Below are positions 34,575 to 42,397 of a DNA stretch of 44,656 nt, piece after piece; position 1 is the stretch's first letter, and every line of letters begins with the position of its first letter. The translations under genes were made by a program, and so were the position numbers. The stretch is from Parasulfuritortus sp037446165 (GTDB taxonomy: Bacteria > Pseudomonadota > Gammaproteobacteria > Burkholderiales > Thiobacillaceae): contig JBBIJC010000007.1 in NCBI GenBank assembly GCA_037446165.1, positions 1-44,656 of the forward strand, in the 5' to 3' direction. The notes beneath the pieces were generated by a model. The model was not told the DNA's origin, searched no databases, and saw nothing but the letters and a program-made list of their open reading frames with translations.

Positions 34575-35792
34575 ATGAGCCACGACACTTTTCTGGCCCG
34601 TCAGCCTATCGTTGACGGCAAGCACAACCTGATTGGCTATGAACTGCTGTTCAGGGGCTCGTCACATTCGACCACGGCGAACGTCGACGACGCCTATCAG
34701 GCCGGTCTGAACGTCATGGCCGCCACCCTGTTCGATATGGGAACCGAGTGGCTGCTGAAGGGCAAGCTGGCCTTTGTCAACATGGACGAAGCCACCTTGA
34801 TGAGCGATTTCGTATCCCTGCTTCCGCCCCAGAAAATCGTCATCGAGATTCTGGAAACCGTCGAAGCAAGCCCCGAATTGCTGGCCCGACTGGATGAACT
34901 GAAGGCCGCCGGATTCCGCTTCGCCCTGGACAAATACCGGCCCGGGGCCAATGTCGACATGTTGTTGCCCTATGCCACCTACATCAAGCTGGATGTCGCT
35001 GAACTAGGTCAGGCCGGAACCGCCGAGGCATTAAAAGGGCTCTACAAACTGCCGGCCCGCCTGGTCGCGGAAAAGGTCGAATCCCGCGAGGTGTTCGACT
35101 GGTGCCAAAGCCTGGGCTTCCATTTCTTCCAGGGCTATTACTTCGCTCACCCGGAACATCTGATGGCGCGGGTACTGAACCCGGCCCACGCCGTCATCCT
35201 GCAACTGCTGGACAAGGTGCGAAAAGGCGCCGACATCAAGGAAATCGAGGCCCTGTTCAAGAACGACGTGGCCCTCACCTTCAAACTGCTGCGTTACATC
35301 AACTCGGCCGGATTCGGCCTGTCCTGCGAGATCCAGTCGATCCGCCATGCCGTATCCATACTCGGCATGCAGCCTCTGTACCGCTGGCTGACCCTGTTGC
35401 TGGCCACCGCCGGCACTCACCCCGCATCACCGGCCCAGGCCCGCACCGCGGTCACCCGCGGCCGACTGTGCGAGCTGCTCGGCGGCCACTACATGCCCAA
35501 GTCCGATCAGGACAACCTGTTTATCACCGGGGTGTTTTCCCTGCTCGATGCCATGCTGGACACGCCCATGGATGAAATCATGGATCGACTGATCATTCAG
35601 GATTCCATCGCCGACGCCTTGCTGACCCGCGCCGGGATCTACGGCCCGGTCCTGGCACTGGCCGAGGCTTGCGAGTCGCAGGACATCGGACGCATCGAAG
35701 AGTTGGCGAACTCGCTGATGCTCAGTTCCGAGGATGTCACCAAGGACCACCTGCAGGCCCTGGCCTGGATCGAACAACTCGGTCTGGACTGA
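34575..35792 (+). CDS. EAL-HDOD signalling protein (degenerate EAL domain)
   Basis: The 405-residue protein has an EAL-type domain (about 1-200; FLARQPIVDGKHNLIGYELL) in which the signature EAL-x-R is replaced by ELLFRG. The metal-binding acidic set is largely missing (FALDKYRPG in place of the DDFG motif), so phosphodiesterase activity is unlikely. An HDOD domain follows (about 200-390; LLRYINSAGFGLSCEIQSIR, AVSILGMQPLYRWLTLLLA). It resembles YuxH/CdgJ-type proteins, which tune motility and surface behaviour. Its place right after cheA suggests a role in motility signalling. Confidence 0.88.
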   Translation: MSHDTFLARQPIVDGKHNLIGYELLFRGSSHSTTANVDDAYQAGLNVMAATLFDMGTEWLLKGKLAFVNMDEATLMSDFVSLLPPQKIVIEILETVEASPELLARLDELKAAGFRFALDKYRPGANVDMLLPYATYIKLDVAELGQAGTAEALKGLYKLPARLVAEKVESREVFDWCQSLGFHFFQGYYFAHPEHLMARVLNPAHAVILQLLDKVRKGADIKEIEALFKNDVALTFKLLRYINSAGFGLSCEIQSIRHAVSILGMQPLYRWLTLLLATAGTHPASPAQARTAVTRGRLCELLGGHYMPKSDQDNLFITGVFSLLDAMLDTPMDEIMDRLIIQDSIADALLTRAGIYGPVLALAEACESQDIGRIEELANSLMLSSEDVTKDHLQALAWIEQLGLD

Positions 35793-35795
35793 GCC

Positions 35796-36257
35796 TCAGA
35801 TCAATTCCGGAGTCATCGCGGCTTTCAGCACCACCTGCTGATCGCCGCGACGAGTACGGTTGGTCAACCAGACCAGGCCGCTTTTCTTGAGGGTGAGATC
35901 GTTGGCTTCACCAAACAACAACATCGCGGCAACCTGGCCCAGGGTGGGCTGATGACCGACGACCAGCACCGCTCCTTTGGCGTCTGGCCAGCCTGCGGCG
36001 GCCAGCACCGCGGTCGGATCGACGCCCGGCTCAATCTCCTGCACCGTCTCGAATCGCCGCCCCAACCCCGCTGCGGTCTGCTGGGCGCGAATCGCCGGAC
36101 TGACCAGAATGCGGCATTCCTTGGGCAGCCGCGCATCCAGCCATCTGCCAATTTCCATCGCCTGCTTGCGACCTTTGGCGGTCAACTCACGATCCAGATC
36201 CGACAGCTCCGGGCCACCCTCCTGAGCATCCGCATGTCGCCATAAAATCAGGTCCAT
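35796..36257 (-). CDS. sixA: Phosphohistidine phosphatase SixA
   Basis: The 153-residue histidine phosphatase starts MDLILWRHADAQEG with the catalytic His8 in the RHA motif. SPAIRAQQTA carries the second arginine region and VLVVGHQPTLGQVAAML the second histidine. SixA removes phosphate from HPt histidines, in E. coli from ArcB or PtsN-pathway proteins. It converges on the EAL-HDOD gene with three bases between the stops. A link to the CheA HPt is a guess. Confidence 0.88.
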   Translation of the reverse strand: MDLILWRHADAQEGGPELSDLDRELTAKGRKQAMEIGRWLDARLPKECRILVSPAIRAQQTAAGLGRRFETVQEIEPGVDPTAVLAAAGWPDAKGAVLVVGHQPTLGQVAAMLLFGEANDLTLKKSGLVWLTNRTRRGDQQVVLKAAMTPELI

Positions 36258-36361
36258 ATCATCCTCGGTTTATCATCGCGCCAGGCCCGGGAACCGACTC
36301 CCAAACCATTACAGCAAGGCTACCAGATTACGACCGTTCGATTGCGCTGCTATGACAGTTT

Positions 36362-36423
36362 GCCAGCCAAGTCGGCACAATCAGGCAGGCCATTCCACGC
36401 ATTGGCCAGCCAAGTCTGGCACA
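36362..36423 (+). repeat. Direct repeats upstream of sat (possible regulator sites)
   Basis: GCCAGCCAAGTCGGCACA (36362-36379) recurs as GCCAGCCAAGTCTGGCACA (36405-36423). The copies start 43 bases apart, close to four helical turns. The second also contains the inverted repeat GCCAG/CTGGC around CCAAGT. The pattern is that of a pair of sites for a dimeric activator, possibly LysR-type. Confidence 0.5.
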
Positions 36424-36496
36424 TTCGTCCTACCAACAATAATTTTTATTGAAAAAACAATGGCTTATAAAAATACAAAAATATCGAAAAAGTTAA

Positions 36497-36524
36497 TTGG
36501 TGAATAAATAACTTGGATTAGAAC
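36497..36524 (+). promoter_or_regulatory. Candidate sigma-70 promoter of sat
   Basis: TTGGTG (36497-36502) is followed after 16 bases by TAGAAC (36519-36524), about 75 bases upstream of the sat ATG and downstream of the direct repeats. Both hexamers are imperfect, which would fit an activator-dependent promoter. Confidence 0.4.
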
Positions 36525-36600
36525 AGGGGGAGGGCCGTGCTATCCTGCGTGCCCCAATAAGTAGTCCAACCTTCATAGACAATCAGCGTAAGGAGCCAGC

Positions 36601-37806
36601 ATGTCCCGACTCGTCAAACCCCACGGTGGCGGCGAACTGAAACCTCTCCTGCTCTCCGGCGATGCACTCAGCGCCGAGATGGCCCGTGCCAAGACACTCA
36701 AGCAGGTGAAGATGTCCTCCCGCGAAACTGGCGACCTGATCATGATGGGCATCGGCGGCTTCACTCCGCTGGATGGCTTCATGACCCGCGCCGACTGGGA
36801 AGGCGTGTGCGACGGCTACAAGATGGCCAGCGGCTTGTTCTGGCCGATCCCGGTCACCCTGTCCACCGACGACAGCATCCAGGCCGGCGAAGAGATCGCC
36901 CTGGTCGACGGTGAGAGCGGCGCCATCATGGGCACCATGAAGGTTACCGAGAAGTACGAGATCGACAAGGCTCACGAGTGCATGCAGGTCTACAAGACCA
37001 CCGACCTGGAACACCCCGGCGTCAAGATGGTCATGGCCCAGGGCAAGTACAACCTGGCCGGCCCGGTCAAGGTTCTGTCCACCGGCACCTTCAAGGAAGA
37101 GTACGGCGACCAGTTCATGACTCCGGCCGAAACCCGTGCCTTGTTCGAAAAGATGGGCTGGTCCAAGATCGCTGCGTTCCAGACCCGCAATCCGATGCAC
37201 CGCTCGCATGAGTATCTGGCCAAGATCGCCATCGAGACCATGGACGGCGTGCTGGTCCACTCCCTGCTAGGCGCGCTGAAGCCGGGCGACATCCCCGCCG
37301 AAGTCCGTTCCGAAGCCATCAGCGTGCTGGTCGAGAACTACTTCGCCCCCAACACCGTGATCCAGGCCGGCTACCCGCTCGACATGCGCTACGCCGGTCC
37401 GCGCGAAGCCCTGCTGCACGCCCTGTTCCGCCAGAATTATGGTTGTTCGCACCTGATAGTCGGCCGCGACCACGCCGGTGTGGGTGACTACTACGGCCCG
37501 TTCGACGCCCAGAAGATCTTCGACGAGATCCCCAAGGGCTCGCTCGAGACCGTCAACATGAACATCGACTGGACCTTCTGGTGCAAGAAGTGTGGCGGCA
37601 TGGCCTCCCAGCGCACCTGCCCGCACACCAAGGACGACCGCATCCTGCTGTCCGGCACCAAGGTGCGTTCGATGCTGTCCGAAGGTCAGGATCTGCCGGT
37701 CGAGTTCAGCCGCCCAGAAGTCGCCAAGGTCCTGCAGAAGTACTATGCCAGCCTGACTGCGGAACAGAACGTCAAGGTTGAGCTGAAGGGCCACTCGGCG
37801 GCTTGA
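36601..37806 (+). CDS. sat: Dissimilatory ATP sulfurylase (sulfate adenylyltransferase)
   Basis: The 401-residue protein has the nucleotide-binding motif QTRNPMHRSHEYL and the second active-site motif LIVGRDHAGVGDYY. GTKVRSMLSEGQ lies near the end, and a CxxC plus CPHTKDD cysteine cluster (about 328-345) is typical of the dissimilatory homo-oligomeric Sat. In sulfur oxidisers it runs in reverse, making ATP and sulfate from adenylylsulfate and pyrophosphate. The ATG is six bases after AAGGAG. It is followed by aprB after 151 bases containing a GC hairpin and a dyad. Confidence 0.96.
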   Translation: MSRLVKPHGGGELKPLLLSGDALSAEMARAKTLKQVKMSSRETGDLIMMGIGGFTPLDGFMTRADWEGVCDGYKMASGLFWPIPVTLSTDDSIQAGEEIALVDGESGAIMGTMKVTEKYEIDKAHECMQVYKTTDLEHPGVKMVMAQGKYNLAGPVKVLSTGTFKEEYGDQFMTPAETRALFEKMGWSKIAAFQTRNPMHRSHEYLAKIAIETMDGVLVHSLLGALKPGDIPAEVRSEAISVLVENYFAPNTVIQAGYPLDMRYAGPREALLHALFRQNYGCSHLIVGRDHAGVGDYYGPFDAQKIFDEIPKGSLETVNMNIDWTFWCKKCGGMASQRTCPHTKDDRILLSGTKVRSMLSEGQDLPVEFSRPEVAKVLQKYYASLTAEQNVKVELKGHSAA

Positions 37807-37810
37807 TTGC

Positions 37811-37834
37811 CCGGCCGGCCCACGGGCCGGCCGG
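37811..37834 (+). other. Very GC-rich hairpin after sat
   Basis: CCGGCCGGCC and GGCCGGCCGG form a perfect 10-bp stem around a four-base loop, five bases after the sat stop. There is no T tract. It probably protects the sat mRNA 3' end or reduces read-through into aprBA. Confidence 0.6.
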
Positions 37835-37930
37835 ATCGAATTTAGAATCCCGGACCCGCCGGAAGCGGAATCGCGATACGCCCCGGCCAAGGTTGGGTTC
37901 GGAGTCTGAATGGACCGCTGAAGAAGCGGA

Positions 37931-37944
37931 TTGTTAGCTAACAA
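37931..37944. promoter_or_regulatory. Perfect dyad touching the aprB ribosome binding site
   Basis: TTGTTAGCTAACAA is a 14-base perfect palindrome, and its last bases run into the AAGGAG of aprB. It could be a repressor operator or affect ribosome access. Confidence 0.4.
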
Positions 37945-37957
37945 GGAGTGATAAGTA

Positions 37958-38431
37958 ATGCCTACCTATGTTCGTACCGACAAGTGCGATGGCTGCAAGG
38001 GTCAGGATAAGACCGCCTGCATGTACATCTGCCCGCACGACCTGATGAAGCTGGACAAAGATGGCTCCGAGACCGGCCATGCCATGCGTGCCTTCAACCA
38101 GGAACCCGAGCAGTGCTGGGAGTGCTATTCCTGCGTCAAGATCTGCCCGCAGCAAGCCATCGAGTGCCGCCACTACGCCGACATCGTCCCCCTGGGCGGT
38201 TCCGTGCAACCCCTGCGTGGTTCCGACTCCATCATGTGGACCATCAAGTTCCGTAACGGCGTGCTGAAGCGCTTCAAGTTCCCGATCCGGACCACCCCCG
38301 AAGGCTCTATCGATCCTTACGGCGGCAAGCCCGCAGCCGACATGGCCAAGATCGCTCAGACCGGCTTCTTCAACCACATGGAGCAGAATGGCTACCGTGT
38401 TGGTAATCCCGCCGAACTGATCCGCAAGTAA
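37958..38431 (+). CDS. aprB: Adenylylsulfate reductase beta subunit
   Basis: The 157-residue ferredoxin-like protein carries two 4Fe-4S cysteine sets: CDGCKGQDKTACMYICP (residues about 9-25) and CWECYSCVKICP (about 53-64). The long insertion between cysteines in the first set and the C-terminal arm with IDPYGGKPAADM and HMEQNGYRVGNPAELIRK are typical of AprB. It passes electrons between the AprA flavin and the membrane quinone pool. AAGGAG precedes the ATG. It is separated from aprA by 17 bases. Confidence 0.97.
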   Translation: MPTYVRTDKCDGCKGQDKTACMYICPHDLMKLDKDGSETGHAMRAFNQEPEQCWECYSCVKICPQQAIECRHYADIVPLGGSVQPLRGSDSIMWTIKFRNGVLKRFKFPIRTTPEGSIDPYGGKPAADMAKIAQTGFFNHMEQNGYRVGNPAELIRK

Positions 38432-38448
38432 TTGGAAAGGAAAGAATA

Positions 38449-40461
38449 ATGGCTGGTGAATTTGGTAATCCCGAAGTTGTACAGGAAGAAGTCGATGTCC
38501 TGATGATTGGTGGCGGCATGGCCAACTGTGGCGCTGCTTACGAAATCATGCGCTGGGCCGAGGCCGCCAAGGCTTCCACCGGTGTCGATCTGAAGATCAA
38601 GCTGGTCGACAAGGCCGCCATGGACCGTTCCGGCGCCGTGGCTCAAGGCTTGTCCGCGATCAACACCTACATCGGTTCCGAGCAGGATCCCGCTGACTAT
38701 GCCCGTATGGTCTCCAACGACCTGATGGGTATCACCCGCGACGACCTGGCCTATGACCTGGGCCGTCACGTCGACGAATCCGTCCACCTGTTCGAAGAAT
38801 GGGGCCTGCCCATTTGGAAGACCGACGAAAACGGCGAGCGTCACGACGGCGCCCAGGGCATGACCCCGCTGAAGCAAGGTGGCAAGCCCGTCCGTTCCGG
38901 CAAGTGGCAGATCATGATCAACGGCGAATCCTACAAGTGGATCGTCGCTGAAGCCGCCAAGAAGGCCCTGGGCCTGGACCGCATTCAAGAGCGCGTGTTC
39001 ATCGTCAAGCTGGTCAACGACAAAAACGATCCCAGCCGCATCGCTGGTGCCGTTGGCTTCTCCACCCGTGACCACAAGCTGTACGTGTTCAAGGCCAAGG
39101 CCATCCTGCTGGCCGCCGGCGGTTGCGTGAACATCTTCCGTCCCCGTTCAGTCGGTGAAGGTACCGGCCGCGCCTGGTACCCGGTCTGGAACTCCGGTTC
39201 CACCTACTCCATGGCCGCCGAAGCTGGCGCCGAGTTGACCATGATGGAAAACCGCTTCGTGCCCGCCCGCTTCAAGGACGGTTACGGCCCGGTCGGTGCC
39301 TGGTTCCTGCTGTTCAAGTCCCAGGCCACCAACGCCTTCGGCGAAGCCTACATGACCAAGAACAAGGAAATGCTGAACGACTACCCCCCGTACGGGCAGG
39401 CCGCCGTTCCCGCTTCCTGTCTGCGCAACCACCTGATGCTCAAGGAAATGAAGGAAGGTCGCGGTCCGATTTGGATGGACACCGTCACCGCCCTGGGCAA
39501 GCTGCGTGAAACGCTGACCCCGCGCGAAGTGAAGCACCTCGAAGCCGAAGCCTGGGAAGACTTCCTGGACATGTGCGTCGGCCAGTGCGGTATCTGGGTT
39601 GGTGAGAACGTCGAGCCCGAGAAGAAGAACTCCGAGCTGATGCCCACCGAGCCGTACCTGCTGGGTTCGCACTCCGGTTGCTGCGGTATCTGGACCTCCG
39701 GTCCCGATGACGTCGGCGCCCCGACCACGGAAGAGTACAGCGATATCCCCGCCCACCTGCCTTCTGGCTGGAACTGGGGCTACCGCGGCATGACCACGGT
39801 CAAGGGTCTGTTCACCGCCGGCGACGGCGTGGGTGCATCCGGCCACAAGTTCTCCTCCGGCTCCCATGCCGAAGGCCGCCTGGCTGCCAAGGCCATGGTC
39901 AAGTACTGCCTGGACAACAAGGATTTCAAACCCGAGCTCGACACCACCGTCGACGATCTGGTCAACGAAATCTACCGTCCGGTCCGTAACTACCTGGAAT
40001 TCAAGGACTACACCACCGCCATCGACGTGAACCCGAATTACATCACGCCGAAGATGCTGCAGTTCCGCCTCCAGAAGATCATGGACGAGTATGTTGCCGG
40101 TGTTGCGACCTATTACATCACCAACGAGCACATGCTGAACGTGGCCTCCGACAAGCTGGACATGCTCAAGGAAGACGCTCTGAAGATGCGTGCCAAGGAT
40201 CTGCACGAACTGCTGCGCGCTTGGGAGAACTACCACCGTATCCTTACGGCGGAAGCTCACATGCGTCACATCATGTTCCGTCAGGAAAGCCGTTACCCCG
40301 GCTTCTACTACCGCGCCGACAAGAACTTCGTCGACGAGGAAAACTGGCACTGCTTCGTCAACTCGATCTATGACAAGAAGACCCAGAAATGGACCTGCTT
40401 CAAGCGCAAGCACGTCGATCTGGTCGACAAGTCCAAGCTGTTCAAGCCCGCTGCTCACTAA
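38449..40461 (+). CDS. aprA: Adenylylsulfate reductase alpha subunit
   Basis: The 670-residue flavoprotein of the fumarate reductase/succinate dehydrogenase flavoprotein superfamily has the FAD site VDVLMIGGGMANCGAAYEIM. DRSGAVAQGLSAINTYIG, AILLAAGGCVNIFRPRS and GLFTAGDGVGASGHKFSSGS complete the FAD fold, and a long C-terminal part contains RYPGFYYRADKNFVDEENWH. In sulfur oxidisers it oxidises sulfite plus AMP to adenylylsulfate. Codon use is strongly biased to C-ending codons, as expected for an abundant protein. GGAAAGGA precedes the ATG. No aprM or qmo genes follow; a terminator does. Confidence 0.97.
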   Translation: MAGEFGNPEVVQEEVDVLMIGGGMANCGAAYEIMRWAEAAKASTGVDLKIKLVDKAAMDRSGAVAQGLSAINTYIGSEQDPADYARMVSNDLMGITRDDLAYDLGRHVDESVHLFEEWGLPIWKTDENGERHDGAQGMTPLKQGGKPVRSGKWQIMINGESYKWIVAEAAKKALGLDRIQERVFIVKLVNDKNDPSRIAGAVGFSTRDHKLYVFKAKAILLAAGGCVNIFRPRSVGEGTGRAWYPVWNSGSTYSMAAEAGAELTMMENRFVPARFKDGYGPVGAWFLLFKSQATNAFGEAYMTKNKEMLNDYPPYGQAAVPASCLRNHLMLKEMKEGRGPIWMDTVTALGKLRETLTPREVKHLEAEAWEDFLDMCVGQCGIWVGENVEPEKKNSELMPTEPYLLGSHSGCCGIWTSGPDDVGAPTTEEYSDIPAHLPSGWNWGYRGMTTVKGLFTAGDGVGASGHKFSSGSHAEGRLAAKAMVKYCLDNKDFKPELDTTVDDLVNEIYRPVRNYLEFKDYTTAIDVNPNYITPKMLQFRLQKIMDEYVAGVATYYITNEHMLNVASDKLDMLKEDALKMRAKDLHELLRAWENYHRILTAEAHMRHIMFRQESRYPGFYYRADKNFVDEENWHCFVNSIYDKKTQKWTCFKRKHVDLVDKSKLFKPAAH

Positions 40462-40478
40462 GCAGTCAGCTTTAGCTT

Positions 40479-40513
40479 AAAAAACCGGGCGCTCACAAGG
40501 CGCCCGGTTTTTG
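40479..40513 (+). terminator. Rho-independent terminator of the sat-apr unit
   Basis: AACCGGGCG and CGCCCGGTT form a perfect stem, preceded by A and followed by a T run. It lies about 20 bases after the aprA stop. Confidence 0.9.
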
Positions 40514-40535
40514 CTTTACGGAATCGAATACCCTA

Positions 40536-40589
40536 CCTGTAGGAGCGGCTTTAACCGCGAACCTTCGCCCCTGAAGCCACTCCTACAGG
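40536..40589. repeat. REP-like inverted repeat
   Basis: CCTGTAGGAG (40536-40545) and CTCCTACAGG (40580-40589) are perfect complements, extended by GGCTT and GAAGCC with one mismatch between. The GTAGGAGCGGCTTTAACCGC core is like the REP/ERIC-type repeats common in Pseudomonas and other proteobacteria. It lies between the apr terminator and the cysteine-cluster gene. Confidence 0.8.
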
Positions 40590-40612
40590 CAGGCAACACT
40601 AGCGAGACAACC

Positions 40613-41569
40613 ATGCAAGACTACAACGATCGTTTTCAGAACCTGGCCGATGACGCCCCCTTCGATCAGAGCCCGGTCATGCCGACCATGCTCGACGGCG
40701 ACACCCCGCTCCAATTCCGCTGCCACCGTGGCGTGAAGTGCTGGAACGCCTGCTGCAGCAACATCGACATCACCCTGACCCCCTATGACATCCTGCGTCT
40801 GAAGAACCACCTGGGCATCTCCTCGGGCGAGTTCCTGCAGAACCACACCGTCCCCTTCGAGATGGACAAGGACGGCACTCCCGGGGTCAAGCTGCGCAGC
40901 GTCGAAGGCGGCACCGCCTGTCAGTTCATGGTCGAAGAAGGCTGCAGCGTGTACAACGACCGGCCCACCGCCTGCCGCTACTATCCTGTCGCCCTGCTCT
41001 CAGTGCGCCGATCCGACGAATATGTCGACCGCCTCTCCTTCGCCCTGGTTGAAGAAAAAACCTGCTTCGGCCATCAGGAACCGGACCTGCAGACCATCGA
41101 CGAATACCGCGCCGCACAGGGCGCCACCGAATACGACGAAAAGGGTCGCGGCTGGCGCCAGCTGATCCTGAAGAAGAAATCGGCCGGCCCCGCCATCGGC
41201 AAGCCGCCGATGATCTCCAACCAGTTGTTCTTCATGGCCAGCTACGATCTGGACCGCTTCCGCGCCTTCGTGATCAGCGAGTCGTTCAACAAGACCTACA
41301 ACGTCCCGGTCGAAGAAATGGCCGAACTGGTCGCCGACGACGAGAAACTGCTGGCCTTCGGCGACCGTTTCCTGCGCCAGGTCCTGTTCAACGAAAAGTC
41401 GCTCGAGGAAAAGGACGGCATCTACGAAGCCCGAACCGAGCGGCTGAAGGCCAAGGCCCTGGCGATCAAGGCCGAATTCGAAGCCAACCGGGACCGGGTC
41501 GAAGATGAAAAATACTGTGCGCCGCCCGGACAGCCCGGCGATTGCGGTTGCAGCGACGGAGAAGGCTGA
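40613..41569 (+). CDS. YkgJ-family cysteine-cluster protein
   Basis: The ATG at 40613 gives MQDYNDRFQNLADDAPFDQS, 318 residues. An in-frame ATG at 40511 begins inside the terminator and REP-like element and is rejected. The conserved cysteines are in CHRGVKCWNACCSNIDITLT, GGTACQFMVEEGCSVYNDRP and TACRYYP, the YkgJ/UPF0153 pattern thought to bind zinc or an Fe-S cluster. The C-terminus adds CAPPGQPGDCGCSDGEG, a further cysteine-rich tail. It precedes cbbQ by 21 bases and is probably cotranscribed with it. YkgJ relatives include protein-modifying FliB-like enzymes; the function here is unknown. Confidence 0.8.
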   Translation: MQDYNDRFQNLADDAPFDQSPVMPTMLDGDTPLQFRCHRGVKCWNACCSNIDITLTPYDILRLKNHLGISSGEFLQNHTVPFEMDKDGTPGVKLRSVEGGTACQFMVEEGCSVYNDRPTACRYYPVALLSVRRSDEYVDRLSFALVEEKTCFGHQEPDLQTIDEYRAAQGATEYDEKGRGWRQLILKKKSAGPAIGKPPMISNQLFFMASYDLDRFRAFVISESFNKTYNVPVEEMAELVADDEKLLAFGDRFLRQVLFNEKSLEEKDGIYEARTERLKAKALAIKAEFEANRDRVEDEKYCAPPGQPGDCGCSDGEG

Positions 41570-41590
41570 GCCGGCCAATCGAGAGCAGCC

Positions 41591-42397
41591 ATGAACTCAC
41601 TGACCCCAGAGACCCACTTCATTCAGAGTGAGCCGTATTACGAGCCGGTCGGCGAGGAGATCGCCATCTTCGAAGCCGCCTACAGCAACAAGCTGCCGGT
41701 GCTGCTGAAAGGCCCGACCGGTTGCGGCAAGACCCGGTTCATGGAGTACATGGCCTGGCGGCTGAAAAGGCCTCTGATCACCGTCTCCTGCCACGACGAC
41801 CTGACCGCTTCCGACCTGGTCGGACGCTACCTGGTCAAGGGCGGCGAGACGGTCTGGGTCGACGGCCCGCTGACCCGCGCCGTGCGCGTCGGCGGCATCT
41901 GCTATCTCGATGAAATCGTCGAGGCGCGCAAGGACACCATGGTGGTCATCCACCCGCTGGCCGACGACCGCCGCGCCCTGCCCATGGAAAAATTGGGCCA
42001 ACTGCTGGAAGCCTCCGCTGAGTTCTGCCTGGCCATCTCCTACAACCCCGGCTACCAGAGCGTTCTGAAAGACCTCAAGCAGTCCACCCGGCAGCGCTTC
42101 GTCGCCCTGGAGTTCGACTATCCCGAGCCGGAACTGGAACGGCGCATCGTCGCCAGCGAATCCGGCGTCGACGCTGCCCTGGCCGAGAAACTGGTCCGGT
42201 TCGCCCACATGACCCGCAACCTGAAGGGCAGCGGCCTGGACGAAGGCGCCTCGACTCGCCTGCTGGTCCACGCCGCCAAGCTGATTGCCAGCGGCGTGAA
42301 TCCGGTTACCGCCTGCCAGAGTGCCGTGGCTCAGGCCGTCACTGACGATCCGGACATGCTGGCCGCGATTCAGGAACTGTCCGCTTCCCTGTTCTGA
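41591..42397 (+). CDS. cbbQ: CbbQ/NirQ/NorQ-family AAA+ ATPase
   Basis: The 268-residue MoxR-type ATPase has Walker A LLKGPTGCGKTRF (about 38-50), the subfamily block SCHDDLTASDLVGRYL, Walker B ICYLDEIVEAR and sensor 1 in FCLAISYNPGYQSV. CbbQ forms hexamers with CbbO and remodels inhibited RuBisCO; NorQ/NirQ act on nitric oxide or nitrite reductase. The target cannot be decided, since no cbbL or nor gene is in the window. Its stop overlaps the start of the VWA gene by one base. Confidence 0.9.
   Translation: MNSLTPETHFIQSEPYYEPVGEEIAIFEAAYSNKLPVLLKGPTGCGKTRFMEYMAWRLKRPLITVSCHDDLTASDLVGRYLVKGGETVWVDGPLTRAVRVGGICYLDEIVEARKDTMVVIHPLADDRRALPMEKLGQLLEASAEFCLAISYNPGYQSVLKDLKQSTRQRFVALEFDYPEPELERRIVASESGVDAALAEKLVRFAHMTRNLKGSGLDEGASTRLLVHAAKLIASGVNPVTACQSAVAQAVTDDPDMLAAIQELSASLF

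Larger units (their letters stand above)
36258..36600. other. AT-rich regulatory region upstream of sat
   Basis: This 343-base gap between the sixA and sat starts holds two 18-19-base direct repeats (36362-36423), an AT-rich stretch at 36430-36510, a candidate promoter at 36497-36524 and the sat ribosome binding site AAGGAG at 36590. I see no gene. Confidence 0.6.

Noticed and set aside
36513..36546. TTGGAT and TATCCT as the sat promoter
   Set aside because: The spacer would be 22 bases, too long for sigma-70. The pair at 36497-36524 has better spacing.
39148..40458. A 436-codon minus-strand frame opposite aprA
   Set aside because: aprA is unmistakable and highly codon-biased; the antisense frame reflects that bias.
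40511..40612. An upstream in-frame ATG extending the YkgJ-type protein
   Set aside because: The extension would translate the aprA terminator and the REP-like element and has no ribosome site.
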